A stretch of DNA of 64,000 bases. It comes from Hymenopus coronatus (lineage: Eukaryota > Arthropoda > Insecta > Mantodea > Hymenopodidae). Position 1 is the stretch's first letter, and each line of letters opens with the position of its first letter. The DNA is taken from positions 97,600,001-97,664,000 of the forward strand of contig CM060883.1 of assembly GCA_030762935.1 (NCBI GenBank), written 5' to 3'. Positions 22,601-35,689 of this stretch are shown here, piece after piece. The position numbers and the translations under genes were made by a program. The notes below the pieces were generated by a model, which was not told the origin of the DNA, searched no databases, and saw nothing but the letters and a program-made list of their open reading frames with translations.

Positions 22601-25600
22601 GCAGTGTACTCATGAGATATCATGAGTTGAGAGAGTGTGAACTTGTTCCATACGCATCAAGAGTTCTGTAGTGTACTCATGTGATATCTTGAGTTGAGAA
22701 TGTGTGAACATGTCCCATGGGCATCAAGAGGGCTGCAGTGTACTCATGTGATATCTTGAGTTGCGAATGTGTGAACATGTCGCGTGGGCATCAATAGTTC
22801 TGTAGTTTACTCATGTGATATCATGAGTTGAGAATGTGTGAATATGTCCCATGGGCATCAAGAGTACTCATGTGATATCATGAGTTGATAGAGTGAACAT
22901 ATCCCATAGGCATCAAGAGTTCTGTAGTGTACTCATGTGATATCTTAAGTTGAGAGTGTGAACATGTCCCATAGGCATCAAGAGTTCTGTAGTGTACTCA
23001 TGTGATATCATAAGTTGAGAGAGTGAACATGTCCCATAGACATCAAGAGTTCTGTAGTGTACTCATGTGGTATCTTGAGTTGAGAGAGTGAACATGTCCC
23101 ATAGGCATCAAGAGTTCTGTAGTGTACTCATGTGATATCATGAGTTGAGAGAGTGAACATGTCCCATAGGCATCAAGAGTTCTGTAGTGTACTCATGTGG
23201 TATCTTGAGTTGAGAGAATGAACATGTCCAATGAGCCTCAAGTGTTCTGCAGTGTACTCATGTGGTATCTTGAGTTGAGAGAGTGAACATGTACCATGGG
23301 CATCAAGAGTTCTGCAGTGTACTCATGTGGTATCATAAGTTGAGAGAGTGAACATGTACCATGGGCATCAAGAGTTCTGCAGTGTACTCATGTGATATCA
23401 TGAGTTGAGAGAGTGGACATGTACCCTGGGCATCAAGAGTTCTGCAGTGTAGTCATGTGTAATGAGTTGAGAGAGTGAACATGTACCAAGGGCATCAAGA
23501 GTTATGCAGTGTACTCATGTGATATCATGAGTTGAGAGAGAGAACAAGTACCACGGGCTATAAGAGTTCTGCAGTGTACTCATGTGATATGATGAGTTGA
23601 GAGAATGAACATGTCCCATGGGCATCAAGAGTTCTGCAGTGTACTTATGTGATATGATGAGTTGAGAGAGAGTGAACATGTCCCATGGGCATCAAGATTT
23701 CTGCAGTGTACTCATGTAATATGATGAGTTGAGAGAGAGTGAACATGTCCCATGGGCATCAAGAGCTCTGCAGTGTACTCATGTGATATCATGAGTTGAG
23801 AGTGTGTGAACATGTCCCATGGGCAACAAGAGTTTTGCAGTGTACTCATGTCATATCAGGAGTTGAGACGGTGATCATGTCCCATGGGCATCAAGATTTC
23901 TGCAGTGTACTCATGTGATATCATGAGTTGAGAGAGTGAAGATGTCCCATAGGCTTAAAAGTTCTGTAGTGTACTCATGTGATATCATGAGTTGAGAGTG
24001 TGCGAACATGTCCCATGGACATCAAGAGTTCTGTAGTGTACTCATGTGGTATAATGAGTTGAGAGAGTAAACATGTCCCATAGGCATCAAGAGTTCTGCA
24101 GTGTACTCATGTGATATCGTGAGTTGAGAGTGTGAATATGTCCCATAGGCATCAACATTTCTGTAGTGTACTCATGTGATATGAGTTGAGAGTGTGAACA
24201 TGTCCCATAGGCATCAAGAGTTCTGTGGTGTACTCATGTGGTATCTTGAGTTGAGAGAGTGAACATGTCCCATGGGCATCAAGAGTTCTGCAGTGTACTC
24301 ATGTGATATGAGTTGAGAGAGTGAACATATCCCATGGGCATCAAGAGTTCTGCAGTGTACTCATGTGATATCATGAGTTGGGAGAGTGTGAACATGTCCC
24401 ATGGGCATCAAGAGTACTGCAGTGTACTCATGTGATATGATGAGTTGAGAGAATTAACATGTCCCATGGGCATCAAGAGTTCTGCAGTGTACTCATGTGA
24501 TATCATGAGTTGAGAGAGTGAACATGTCCCATGGGCATCAAGCGTTCTGCAGTGTACGCATGTGATATCATGAGTTGAGAGAGTGTTTACATGCCCCATG
24601 GGCAACAAGAGTTCTCTAGTGTACTCATGTGATATCATGAGTTGAGAGAGTGAACATGTCCCATAGGCATCAAGAGTTCTGCAGTGTACTCATGTGATGA
24701 TATGAGTTGAGAGAGTGAACATGTCCCATAGGCATCAAGAGGGATGCAGTGTACTCTTGTGATATCATGAGTTGAGAGAGTGTGTACATATCCCATGGGC
24801 AACAATTTCTCTAGTGTACTCATGTGATATCATGAGTTGAGAGAGTGTGAACATGTCCCATGGGCAACACGTGTTTTGTAGTGTAGTGTACTCATGTGAT
24901 ATCATGAGTTGAGAGAGTGTGAACATGTTCCATGGGCATCAAGAGTTCTGCAGTGTACTCAGGTGATATCATGAGTTGCGAATGTGTGAACATGTCCCAT
25001 GGGCATCAAGAGCACTGCAGTGTGCTCCAGTGATATCATGAGTTGCAAATGTGGGAACATGTACCAGGGCCATCAAGAGTTCTGAAGTGTACTCATGTGA
25101 TATCTTGAGTTGAGAATGTGTGAACATGTCCCATGGGCATCAAGAGGGCTGCAGCGTACTCATGTGATATCTTGAGTTGCGAACGTGTGAACATGTCGCA
25201 TGGGCATCAATAGTTCAGTAGTTTACTCATGTGATACATGAGTTGAGAGTGTGCGAAAATGTCCCATGGGCAACAAGAGTTCTGTAGTGTACGCATGTGA
25301 TATCATGAGTTGAGAATGTGTGAACATGTCCCATGGGCATCAAGAGTTCTGTAGTGTACTCATGTGGTATCATGAGTTAAGAGAGTGAACAAGTCCCATA
25401 GGCATCAAGAGTTCTGCAGTGTACTCATGTGATATCATGAGTTGAGAGAGTGCTCATGTCCCATAGGCATCAAGAGTTCTGTAGTGTACTCATGTGATGT
25501 GATGAGTTTAGAGAGTGAACATGTCCCATGGGCATCAATAGTTCTGCAGTGAACTCATGTGATATCATGAGTTGAGAGAATGAACATGTACCATGGGCAT

Positions 25601-28600
25601 CAAGAGTTCTGCAGTGTACTCATGTGATATCATTAGTTGATGGAGTGAACATTTACCATGGGCCTCAAGAATTCTGCAGTGTACTAATGTGATATCATGA
25701 GTTGAGAGAGTGTGTACATGTTCCATGGGCAACAAGAGTTCTGCAGTGTACTCATTTGATATCATGAGTTGAGAGAGTGAACATGTACCACGGGCATCAG
25801 GAGTTCTGCAGTGTACTCATTTTATATCATGAGTTGAGAGAGTGTGAACATGTACCATGAGAATCAGGAGTTCTGCAGTGTACTCATGTGATATCATGAG
25901 TTGAGAGAGTGAACATGTACCATGGGCATCAAGACTTCTGCAGTTTACTCATGTGATATCATGAGTTGAGAGAGTGGACATGTACCATGGGCATCAAGAG
26001 TTCTGCAGCGTACTCATGTGATATCATGAGTTGAGAGAGAGAACATTTACCATGGGCTACAAGAGTTCTGTAGTGTACTCATGTGATATCATGAGTTGAG
26101 AGAGTGAACATGTACCTTGGGCATCAATAGTTCTGCAGTGTACTTATGTGATATCATGAGTTGAGAGAGTGAACATGTCCCATAGGCAATAAGAGTTTTG
26201 CAGTGTACTCATGTGATATCATGAGTTGAGAGAGTGAACATGTCCTATGGGCATCAAGAGTTCTGCAGTGTACTCATGTGATATCATGAGTTGAGAGAGT
26301 GAACATGTCCCATAGGCATCAAGAGTTCTGCAGTGTACTCATGTGATATGATTTGAGAGAGTGAACATGGCCCATGGGCATCAAGAGTTCTGCAGTGTAC
26401 TCATGTGGTATCATGAGTTGAGAGAGTGAACATGGCCCATGGGCATCAAGAGTTCTGCAGTGTACTCATGTGATATCATGAGCTGAGAGAGTGAACATGT
26501 CCCATGGGCATCAAGAGTTCTGCAGTGTACTCATGTGATATCATGAGTTGAGAGAGTGAACATGTCCCATAGGCATCAAGAATTCTGCAGTGTACTCATT
26601 TGATATCAAGAGTTGAGAGAGTGAACATGTCCCATAGGCATCAAGAGTTCTGCAGTGTACTCATGTGATATGAGTTGAGAGAGTGAACATGTCCCATGGA
26701 CATCAAGAGTTCTGTAGTGTAGTCATGAAATATCATGAGTTGAGAATGTGTGAACATGTCCCATGGGCATCAAGAGTTCTGAAGTGTACTCATGTGATAT
26801 CATGAGTTGAGAGAGTGAACATGTCCCATAGGCATCAAGAGTTCTGCAGTGTACTCATGTGATATCATGAGTTGAGAGAGTGAACATGTCCCATAGGCAT
26901 CAACATTTCTGTAGTGTACTCATGTGATATCATGAATTGAGAGTGTGAACATGTCCCATAGGCATCAAGAGTTCTGTGGTGTACTCATGTGATATGATTT
27001 GAGAGAGTGAACATGTCCCATGGGCATCAAGAGTTCTGTAGTGTACTCATGTGTTATCATGAGTTGAGAGAGTGAACATGTCCCATAGGCATCAAGAGTT
27101 CTGCAGTGTACTCATGTGTTATCATGATTTGAGTAAGTGAAGCTGTCCCATGGGCATCAAGAGTTCTGTAGTGTACTCATGTGGTATCTTGAGTTGAGAG
27201 AGTGAACATGTCCCATAGGCATCAAGAGTTCTGCGGTGTACTCATGTGATATGATGAGTTGAGAGTGTGAACATGTCCCATGGGCATCAAGAGTTCTGCA
27301 GTGTACTCATGTGGTATGATGAGTTGAGAGAAAGTGAACATGTCCCATGGGCATCAAGAGTTCTGCAGTGTACTCATGTGATATCATGAGTTGAGAGAGT
27401 GTGAACATGTCCCATGGGCATCAAGAGTTCAGCAGTGTACTCATGTGATATGATGAGATGAGAGAGAGTGAACATGTCCCATGGGCATCAAGAGTTCTTC
27501 AGTGTACTCATGTGATATCATGAGTTCAGAGAGTGTGAACATGTCCCATGGGCATCAAGAGTACTGCAGTGTACTCATGTGATATGATGAGTTGAGAGAG
27601 TTAACATGCCCCATGGGCATCAAGAGTTCTGCAGTGTACTCATGTGATATCATGAGTTGAGAGAGTGTGTACATGCCCCATGGGCAACAAGAGTTCTCTT
27701 GTGTACTCATGTGATATCATGAGTTGAGAGAGTGAACATGTCCCATAGTCATCAAGAGTTCTGCAGTGTACTTATGTGATATCATGAGTTGAGAGAGTGA
27801 ACATGCCCCATGGGCAACAAGAGTTCTGTAGTGTACTCATGTGATATCATGAGTTGAGAGAGTGTGAACATGTCCCATGGGCATCAAGAGTTCTGCAGTG
27901 TACTTATGTGATATCATGAGTTGAGAGAGTGAACATGTCCCATAGGCATCAAGATGGATGCAGTGTACTCTTGTGATTTCATGAATTGAGAGAGTGTGTA
28001 CATGTTCCATGGGCAACAGGTTCTCTAGTGTAGTCATGTGATATCATGAGTTGAGAGAGTCTGAACATGTCCCATGTGCAACACAAGTTTTGTAGTGTAC
28101 TCATGTGATATCATGAGTTTAGAGTATGTGAACATTTCCCATGGGCATCAATAGTACTGTAGTGTACTCATGTGATATCATGAGTTGAGAGAGTGTGAAC
28201 ATGTTCCATGGGCATCAAGAGTTCTGCAGTGTACTCATGAGATATCATGAGTTGAGAGAGTGTGAACCTGTTCCATGGGCATCAAGAGTTCTGTAATGTA
28301 CTCAGGTGATATCATGAGTTGCGAATGTGTAAACATGTCCCATGGGCATCAAGAGGGCTGCAGTGTGCTCCAGTGATATCATGAGTTGCAAATGTGGGAA
28401 CATGTACCAGGGCCATCAAGAGTTCTGTAGTGTACTCATGTGGTATCTTGAGTTGAGAGAATGAACATGTCCAATGAGCCTCAAGTGTTCTGCAGTGTAC
28501 TCATGTGGTATCTTGAGTTGAGAGAGTGAACATGTACCATGGGCATCAAGAGTTCTGCAGTGTACTCATGTGGTATCATAAGTTGAGAGAGTGAACATGT

Positions 28601-31600
28601 ACCATGGGCATCAAGAGTTCTGCAGTGTACTCATGTGATATCATGAGTTGAGAGAGTGGACATGTACCCTGGGCATCAAGAGTTCTGCAGTGTAGTCATG
28701 TGTAATGAGTTGAGAGAGTGAACATGTACCAAGGGCATCAAGAGTTATGCAGTGTACTCATGTGATATCATGAGTTGAGAGAGAGAACAAGTACCACGGG
28801 CTATAAGAGTTCTGCAGTGTACTCATGTGATATGATGAGTTGAGAGAATGAACATGTCCCATGGGCATCAAGAGTTCTGCAGTGTACTTATGTGATATGA
28901 TGAGTTGAGAGAGAGTGAACATGTCCCATGGGCATCAAGATTTCTGCAGTGTACTCATGTAATATGATGAGTTGAGAGAGAGTGAACATGTCCCATGGGC
29001 ATCAAGAGCTCTGCAGTGTACTCATGTGATATCATGAGTTGAGAGTGTGTGAACATGTCCCATGGGCAACAAGAGTTTTGCAGTGTACTCATGTCATATC
29101 AGGAGTTGAGACGGTGATCATGTCCCATGGGCATCAAGATTTCTGCAGTGTACTCATGTGATATCATGAGTTGAGAGAGTGAAGATGTCCCATAGGCTTA
29201 AAAGTTCTGTAGTGTACTCATGTGATATCATGAGTTGAGAGTGTGCGAACATGTCCCATGGACATCAAGAGTTCTGTAGTGTACTCATGTGGTATAATGA
29301 GTTGAGAGAGTAAACATGTCCCATAGGCATCAAGAGTTCTGCAGTGTACTCATGTGATATCGTGAGTTGAGAGTGTGAATATGTCCCATAGGCATCAACA
29401 TTTCTGTAGTGTACTCATGTGATATGAGTTGAGAGTGTGAACATGTCCCATAGGCATCAAGATTTCTGTGGTGTACTCATGTGGTATCTTGAGTTGAGAG
29501 AGTGAACATGTCCCATGGGCATCAAGAGTTCTGCAGTGTACTCATGTGATATGAGTTGAGAGAGTGAACATATCCCATGGGCATCAAGAGTTCTGCAGTG
29601 TACTCATGTGATATCATGAGTTGGGAGAGTGTGAACATGTCCCATGGGCATCAAGAGTACTGCAGTGTACTCATGTGATATGATGAGTTGAGAGAATTAA
29701 CATGTCCCATGGGCATCAAGAGTTCTGCAGTGTACTCATGTGATATCATGAGTTGAGAGAGTGAACATGTCCCATGGGCATCAAGCGTTCTGCAGTGTAC
29801 GCATGTGATATCATGAGTTGAGAGAGTGTTTACATGCCCCATGGGCAACAAGAGTTCTCTAGTGTACTCATGTGATATCATGAGTTGAGAGAGTGAACAT
29901 GTCCCATAGGCATCAAGAGTTCTGCAGTGTACTCATGTGATGATATGAGTTGAGAGAGTGAACATGTCCCATAGGCATCAAGAGGGATGCAGTGTACTCT
30001 TGTGATATCATGAGTTGAGAGAGTGTGTACATATCCCATGGGCAACAATTTCTCTAGTGTACTCATGTGATATCATGAGTTGAGAGAGTGTGAACATGTC
30101 CCATGGGCAACACGTGTTTTGTAGTGTAGTGTACTCATGTGATATCATGAGTTGAGAGAGTGTGAACATGTTCCATGGGCATCAAGAGTTCTGCAGTGTA
30201 CTCAGGTGATATCATGAGTTGCGAATGTGTGAACATGTCCCATGGGCATCAAGAGCACTGCAGTGTGCTCCAGTGATATCATGAGTTGCAAATGTGGGAA
30301 CATGTACCAGGGCCATCAAGAGTTCTGAAGTGTACTCATGTGATATCTTGAGTTGAGAATGTGTGAACATGTCCCATGGGCATCAAGAGGGCTGCAGCGT
30401 ACTCATGTGATATCTTGAGTTGCGAACGTGTGAACATGTCGCATGGGCATCAATAGTTCAGTAGTTTACTCATGTGATACATGAGTTGAGAGTGTGCGAA
30501 AATGTCCCATGGGCAACAAGAGTTCTGTAGTGTACGCATGTGATATCATGAGTTGAGAATGTGTGAACATGTCCCATGGGCATCAAGAGTTCTGTAGTGT
30601 ACTCATGTGGTATCATGAGTTAAGAGAGTGAACAAGTCCCATAGGCATCAAGAGTTCTGCAGTGTACTCATGTGATATCATGAGTTGAGAGAGTGCTCAT
30701 GTCCCATAGGCATCAAGAGTTCTGTAGTGTACTCATGTGATGTGATGAGTTTAGAGAGTGAACATGTCCCATGGGCATCAATAGTTCTGCAGTGAACTCA
30801 TGTGATATCATGAGTTGAGAGAATGAACATGTACCATGGGCATCAAGAGTTCTGCAGTGTACTCATGTGATATCATTAGTTGATGGAGTGAACATTTACC
30901 ATGGGCCTCAAGAATTCTGCAGTGTACTAATGTGATATCATGAGTTGAGAGAGTGTGTACATGTTCCATGGGCAACAAGAGTTCTGCAGTGTACTCATTT
31001 GATATCATGAGTTGAGAGAGTGAACATGTACCACGGGCATCAGGAGTTCTGCAGTGTACTCATTTTATATCATGAGTTGAGAGAGTGTGAACATGTACCA
31101 TGAGAATCAGGAGTTCTGCAGTGTACTCATGTGATATCATGAGTTGAGAGAGTGAACATGTACCATGGGCATCAAGACTTCTGCAGTTTACTCATGTGAT
31201 ATCATGAGTTGAGAGAGTGGACATGTACCATGGGCATCAAGAGTTCTGCAGCGTACTCATGTGATATCATGAGTTGAGAGAGAGAACATTTACCATGGGC
31301 TACAAGAGTTCTGTAGTGTACTCATGTGATATCATGAGTTGAGAGAGTGAACATGTACCTTGGGCATCAATAGTTCTGCAGTGTACTTATGTGATATCAT
31401 GAGTTGAGAGAGTGAACATGTCCCATAGGCAATAAGAGTTTTGCAGTGTACTCATGTGATATCATGAGTTGAGAGAGTGAACATGTCCTATGGGCATCAA
31501 GAGTTCTGCAGTGTACTCATGTGATATCATGAGTTGAGAGAGTGAACATGTCCCATAGGCATCAAGAGTTCTGCAGTGTACTCATGTGATATGATTTGAG

Positions 31601-34600
31601 AGAGTGAACATGGCCCATGGGCATCAAGAGTTCTGCAGTGTACTCATGTGGTATCATGAGTTGAGAGAGTGAACATGGCCCATGGGCATCAAGAGTTCTG
31701 CAGTGTACTCATGTGATATCATGAGCTGAGAGAGTGAACATGTCCCATGGGCATCAAGAGTTCTGCAGTGTACTCATGTGATATCATGAGTTGAGAGAGT
31801 GAACATGTCCCATAGGCATCAAGAATTCTGCAGTGTACTCATTTGATATCAAGAGTTGAGAGAGTGAACATGTCCCATAGGCATCAAGAGTTCTGCAGTG
31901 TACTCATGTGATATGAGTTGAGAGAGTGAACATGTCCCATGGACATCAAGAGTTCTGTAGTGTAGTCATGAAATATCATGAGTTGAGAATGTGTGAACAT
32001 GTCCCATGGGCATCAAGAGTTCTGAAGTGTACTCATGTGATATCATGAGTTGAGAGAGTGAACATGTCCCATAGGCATCAAGAGTTCTGCAGTGTACTCA
32101 TGTGATATCATGAGTTGAGAGAGTGAACATGTCCCATAGGCATCAACATTTCTGTAGTGTACTCATGTGATATCATGAGTTGAGAGTGTGAACATGTCCC
32201 ATAGGCATCAAGAGTTCTGTGGTGTACTCATGTGATATGATTTGAGAGAGTGAACATGTCCCATGGGCATCAAGAGTTCTGTAGTGTACTCATGTGTTAT
32301 CATGAGTTGAGAGAGTGAACATGTCCCATAGGCATCAAGAGTTCTGCAGTGTACTCATGTGTTATCATGATTTGAGTAAGTGAAGCTGTCCCATGGGCAT
32401 CAAGAGTTCTGTAGTGTACTCATGTGGTATCTTGAGTTGAGAGAGTGAACATGTCCCATAGGCATCAAGAGTTCTGCGGTGTACTCATGTGATATGATGA
32501 GTTGAGAGTGTGAACATGTCCCATGGGCATCAAGAGTTCTGCAGTGTACTCATGTGGTATGATGAGTTGAGAGAAAGTGAACATGTCCCATGGGCATCAA
32601 GAGTTCTGCAGTGTACTCATGTGATATCATGAGTTGAGAGAGTGTGAACATGTCCCATGGGCATCAAGAGTTCAGCAGTGTACTCATGTGATATGATGAG
32701 ATGAGAGAGAGTGAACATGTCCCATGGGCATCAAGAGTTCTTCAGTGTACTCATGTGATATCATGAGTTCAGAGAGTGTGAACATGTCCCATGGGCATCA
32801 AGAGTACTGCAGTGTACTCATGTGATATGATGAGTTGAGAGAGTTAACATGCCCCATGGGCATCAAGAGTTCTGCAGTGTACTCATGTGATATCATGAGT
32901 TGAGAGAGTGTGTACATGCCCCATGGGCAACAAGAGTTCTCTTGTGTACTCATGTGATATCATGAGTTGAGAGAGTGAACATGTCCCATAGTCATCAAGA
33001 GTTCTGCAGTGTACTTATGTGATATCATGAGTTGAGAGAGTGAACATGCCCCATGGGCAACAAGAGTTCTGTAGTGTACTCATGTGATATCATGAGTTGA
33101 GAGAGTGTGAACATGTCCCATGGGCATCAAGAGTTCTGCAGTGTACTTATGTGATATCATGAGTTGAGAGAGTGAACATGTCCCATAGGCATCAAGATGG
33201 ATGCAGTGTACTCTTGTGATTTCATGAATTGAGAGAGTGTGTACATGTTCCATGGGCAACAGGTTCTCTAGTGTAGTCATGTGATATCATGAGTTGAGAG
33301 AGTCTGAACATGTCCCATGTGCAACACAAGTTTTGTAGTGTACTCATGTGATATCATGAGTTTAGAGTATGTGAACATTTCCCATGGGCATCAATAGTAC
33401 TGTAGTGTACTCATGTGATATCATGAGTTGAGAGAGTGTGAACATGTTCCATGGGCATCAAGAGTTCTGCAGTGTACTCATGAGATATCATGAGTTGAGA
33501 GAGTGTGAACCTGTTCCATGGGCATCAAGAGTTCTGTAATGTACTCAGGTGATATCATGAGTTGCGAATGTGTAAACATGTCCCATGGGCATCAAGAGGG
33601 CTGCAGTGTGCTCCAGTGATATCATGAGTTGCAAATGTGGGAACATGTACCAGGGCCATCAAGAGTTCTGTAGTGTACTCATGTGATATCTTGAGTTGAG
33701 AATGTGTGAACATGTCCCATGGGCATCAAGAGGGCTGCAGTGTACTCATGTGATATCTTGAGTTGCGAATGTGTGAACATGTCGCATGGGCATCAATAGT
33801 TCTGTAGTTTACTCATGTGATATCATGAGTTGAGAGTGTGCGAACATGTCCCATGGGCAACAAGAGTTCTGTAGTGTACTCATGTGATTTCATGAGTTGA
33901 GAGAGTGAACATGTCCCATAGGCATCAAGAGTTCTGTAGTGTACTCATGTGATACCATGATTTGAGAGAGTGAACATGTCCCATAGGCATCAAGAGTTCT
34001 GTAGTGTACTCATGTGATACCATGAGTTGAGAGAGTTAACATGTCCCATGGGCAACAAGAGTTCTGTAGTGTACTCATGTGATATCATGAGTTGAGAGAG
34101 TGAACATGTCCCATAGGCATCAAGAGTTCTGCAGTGTACTCATGTGATATCATGAGTTGAGAGAGTGAACGTGCCCCATGGTCAACAAGAGTTCTGTAGT
34201 GTACTCATGTGACATCATGAGTTGAGATAGTGAACATGTCCCATGGGCATCAAGAGTTCTGTAGTGTACTCATGTGATATCATGAGTTGAGAGAGAGAAC
34301 ATGTCCCATGGGCATCAAGAGTTCTGCATTGTACTCTTGTGATATCATGAGTTGAGAAAGTGTGTACATGTCCCATGGGCAACAAGATTTCTCTAGTGTA
34401 CACTTGTGATATCATGAGTTGAGTGAGTGTGAACACTTCCCATAGGCATCAAGAGGGCTTCAGTGTAATCTTATGATATCATGAGTTGAGAGAGTGTGAA
34501 CTAGTCCCATGGGCAACACGAGTTCTGTAGTGTACTCATGTGATATCATGAGTTTAGAGTGTGTGAACATGTCCCTTGGGCATCAATAGTTCTGTAGTGT

Positions 34601-35200
34601 ACTCATGTGATATCATGAGTTGAGAGAGTGTGAACATGTTCCATGGGCATCAAGAGTTCTGCAGTGTACTCCTGAGATATCATGAGTTGAGAGAGTGTGA
34701 ACATGTCCCATGGGCATCAAGAGTTCTGTAGTGTACTCATGTGATATCATGAGTTGAGAGAGTGTCAACCTGTTCCATGGGCATCAAGAGTTCTGTAGTG
34801 TACTCAGGTGATATCATGAATTGAGAGAGTGAACATGTCCCATGGGCATCAAGAGTTCTGCAGTGTACTCATGTGATATCATGAGTTGAGAGAATGAACA
34901 TGTCCCATAGGCATCAAGAGTTCTGCAGTGTACTCATGTGATATCATGAGTTGAGAGAGTGTGTACATGCCCCATGGTCAACAAGAGTTCTGTAGTGTAC
35001 TCATGTGACATCATGAGTTGAGAGAGTGTGAACATGTACCATAGGCATCAAGAGTTCTGCAGTGTACTCATGTGTTATCATGAGTTGAGAGAGTGAACAT
35101 GTACCATAGGCACAAGAGTTCTGCAGTGTACTCATGTGAGTTGAGAGAGTGTGTACATGTCCTATGGGCATTAAGAGGGTTGCAGTGTACTCATTTGTTG
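19650..35200 (-). repeat. Large intronic satellite array, unit about 62-67 bp
   Basis: About 15.5 kb of uninterrupted tandem units, roughly 240 copies. In plus-strand order each unit carries CTCATGTGATATCATGAG, GTTGAGAGAGTG(TG)AAC, ATGTCCCATGGGCATCAAGA and GTTCTGCAGTGTA. The unit therefore holds three palindromic cores (TGATATCA, CCCATGGG, CTGCAG). Unit length varies mainly by gain or loss of TG or GA dinucleotides in the GAGAGAGTG segment. The array lies entirely inside intron 2 of the NT5DC2/3-like gene. Minus-strand frames of up to 110 codons are repeat artefacts. Confidence 0.97.
23172..33657. repeat. Tandem segmental duplication of 5243 bp inside the satellite
   Basis: Bases 23172-28414 recur at 28415-33657 with a constant offset of 5243 bp. 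All the irregular variant monomers match in order: the shortened monomer at 23450/28693, the double GTAGTGTAGTG at 24880/30123 and GCAACAATTTCTC at 24798/30041. By eye I found only two differences (24220 versus 29463; 26936 versus 32179). The copies abut directly. Confidence 0.93.
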
Positions 35201-35548
35201 GAAAAATGTACTGACAGTATTTTATTATGTATTCAAAGAAAATGTTGCTGTTATTTGTAAAATTAGTCATAGTTACAAAAGCTTTTAGTGCAGTCCATTC
35301 ACAATCATGAATATTATGCAGTTATCATATTAATCTCTAACTGCTTACTTTTGACATCTAATCCTATTGAAAAGCCAGAAATGGCTTGTGGACAGTGGTA
35401 GTACTTGCTCAAGTTAGTAAAGCAGGAGCCAAAGAAACTTTGTTTGTCTCTATTGCTACATATAACTTTGAAGTTTGAAAGCATGGGACTGGTTGTTTTC
35501 TATGTATTTTGTTATTTGGCTGGATGTAACATGCTGTATACATTGCAG

Positions 35549-35689
35549 GGTACTCTGAAGCAGTTGGAAGCAATGACAGGCTGGAGAGGACAACAAGTAT
35601 TGTATTTTGGTGATCATCCGTACAGTGATTTAGCAGATGTTACTTTGGAACACGGCTGGCGAACTGGTGCAATTATTCATGAATTGCTG
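35549..35689 (+). CDS. NT5DC2/3-like: NT5DC2/3-like 5'-nucleotidase domain protein, internal exon (third in window)
   Basis: The exon has 47 codons, phase 0 at both ends, with acceptor TTGCAG (35543-35548) and donor GTAAGT from 35690. It encodes [14 protein letters not shown], then [14 protein letters not shown], then [13 protein letters not shown]. The FGDHxYSDL segment is HAD motif IV (GDxxxxD type), whose acidic residues bind Mg2+; HGWRTGAII(P/H)EL is typical of NT5DC2/3. With the two preceding exons it gives a continuous 162-residue protein segment without stops. It lies 350 bp after the end of the large satellite array, so the satellite is wholly intronic. No later exon (C-terminal region of the family) could be recognised down to 64 kb, so the next intron probably exceeds 28 kb or the remaining exons lie outside. 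Confidence 0.93.

Noticed and set aside
19650..35200. CRISPR-like appearance of regularly spaced repeats
   Set aside because: No unique spacers: the whole unit repeats, and the context is eukaryotic with introns and retroelements.
19729..35270. Minus-strand open frames (up to 110 codons) rich in HEYTxELLMPMGHVH
   Set aside because: Translated satellite monomers; unit length wanders off multiples of three and breaks every frame.
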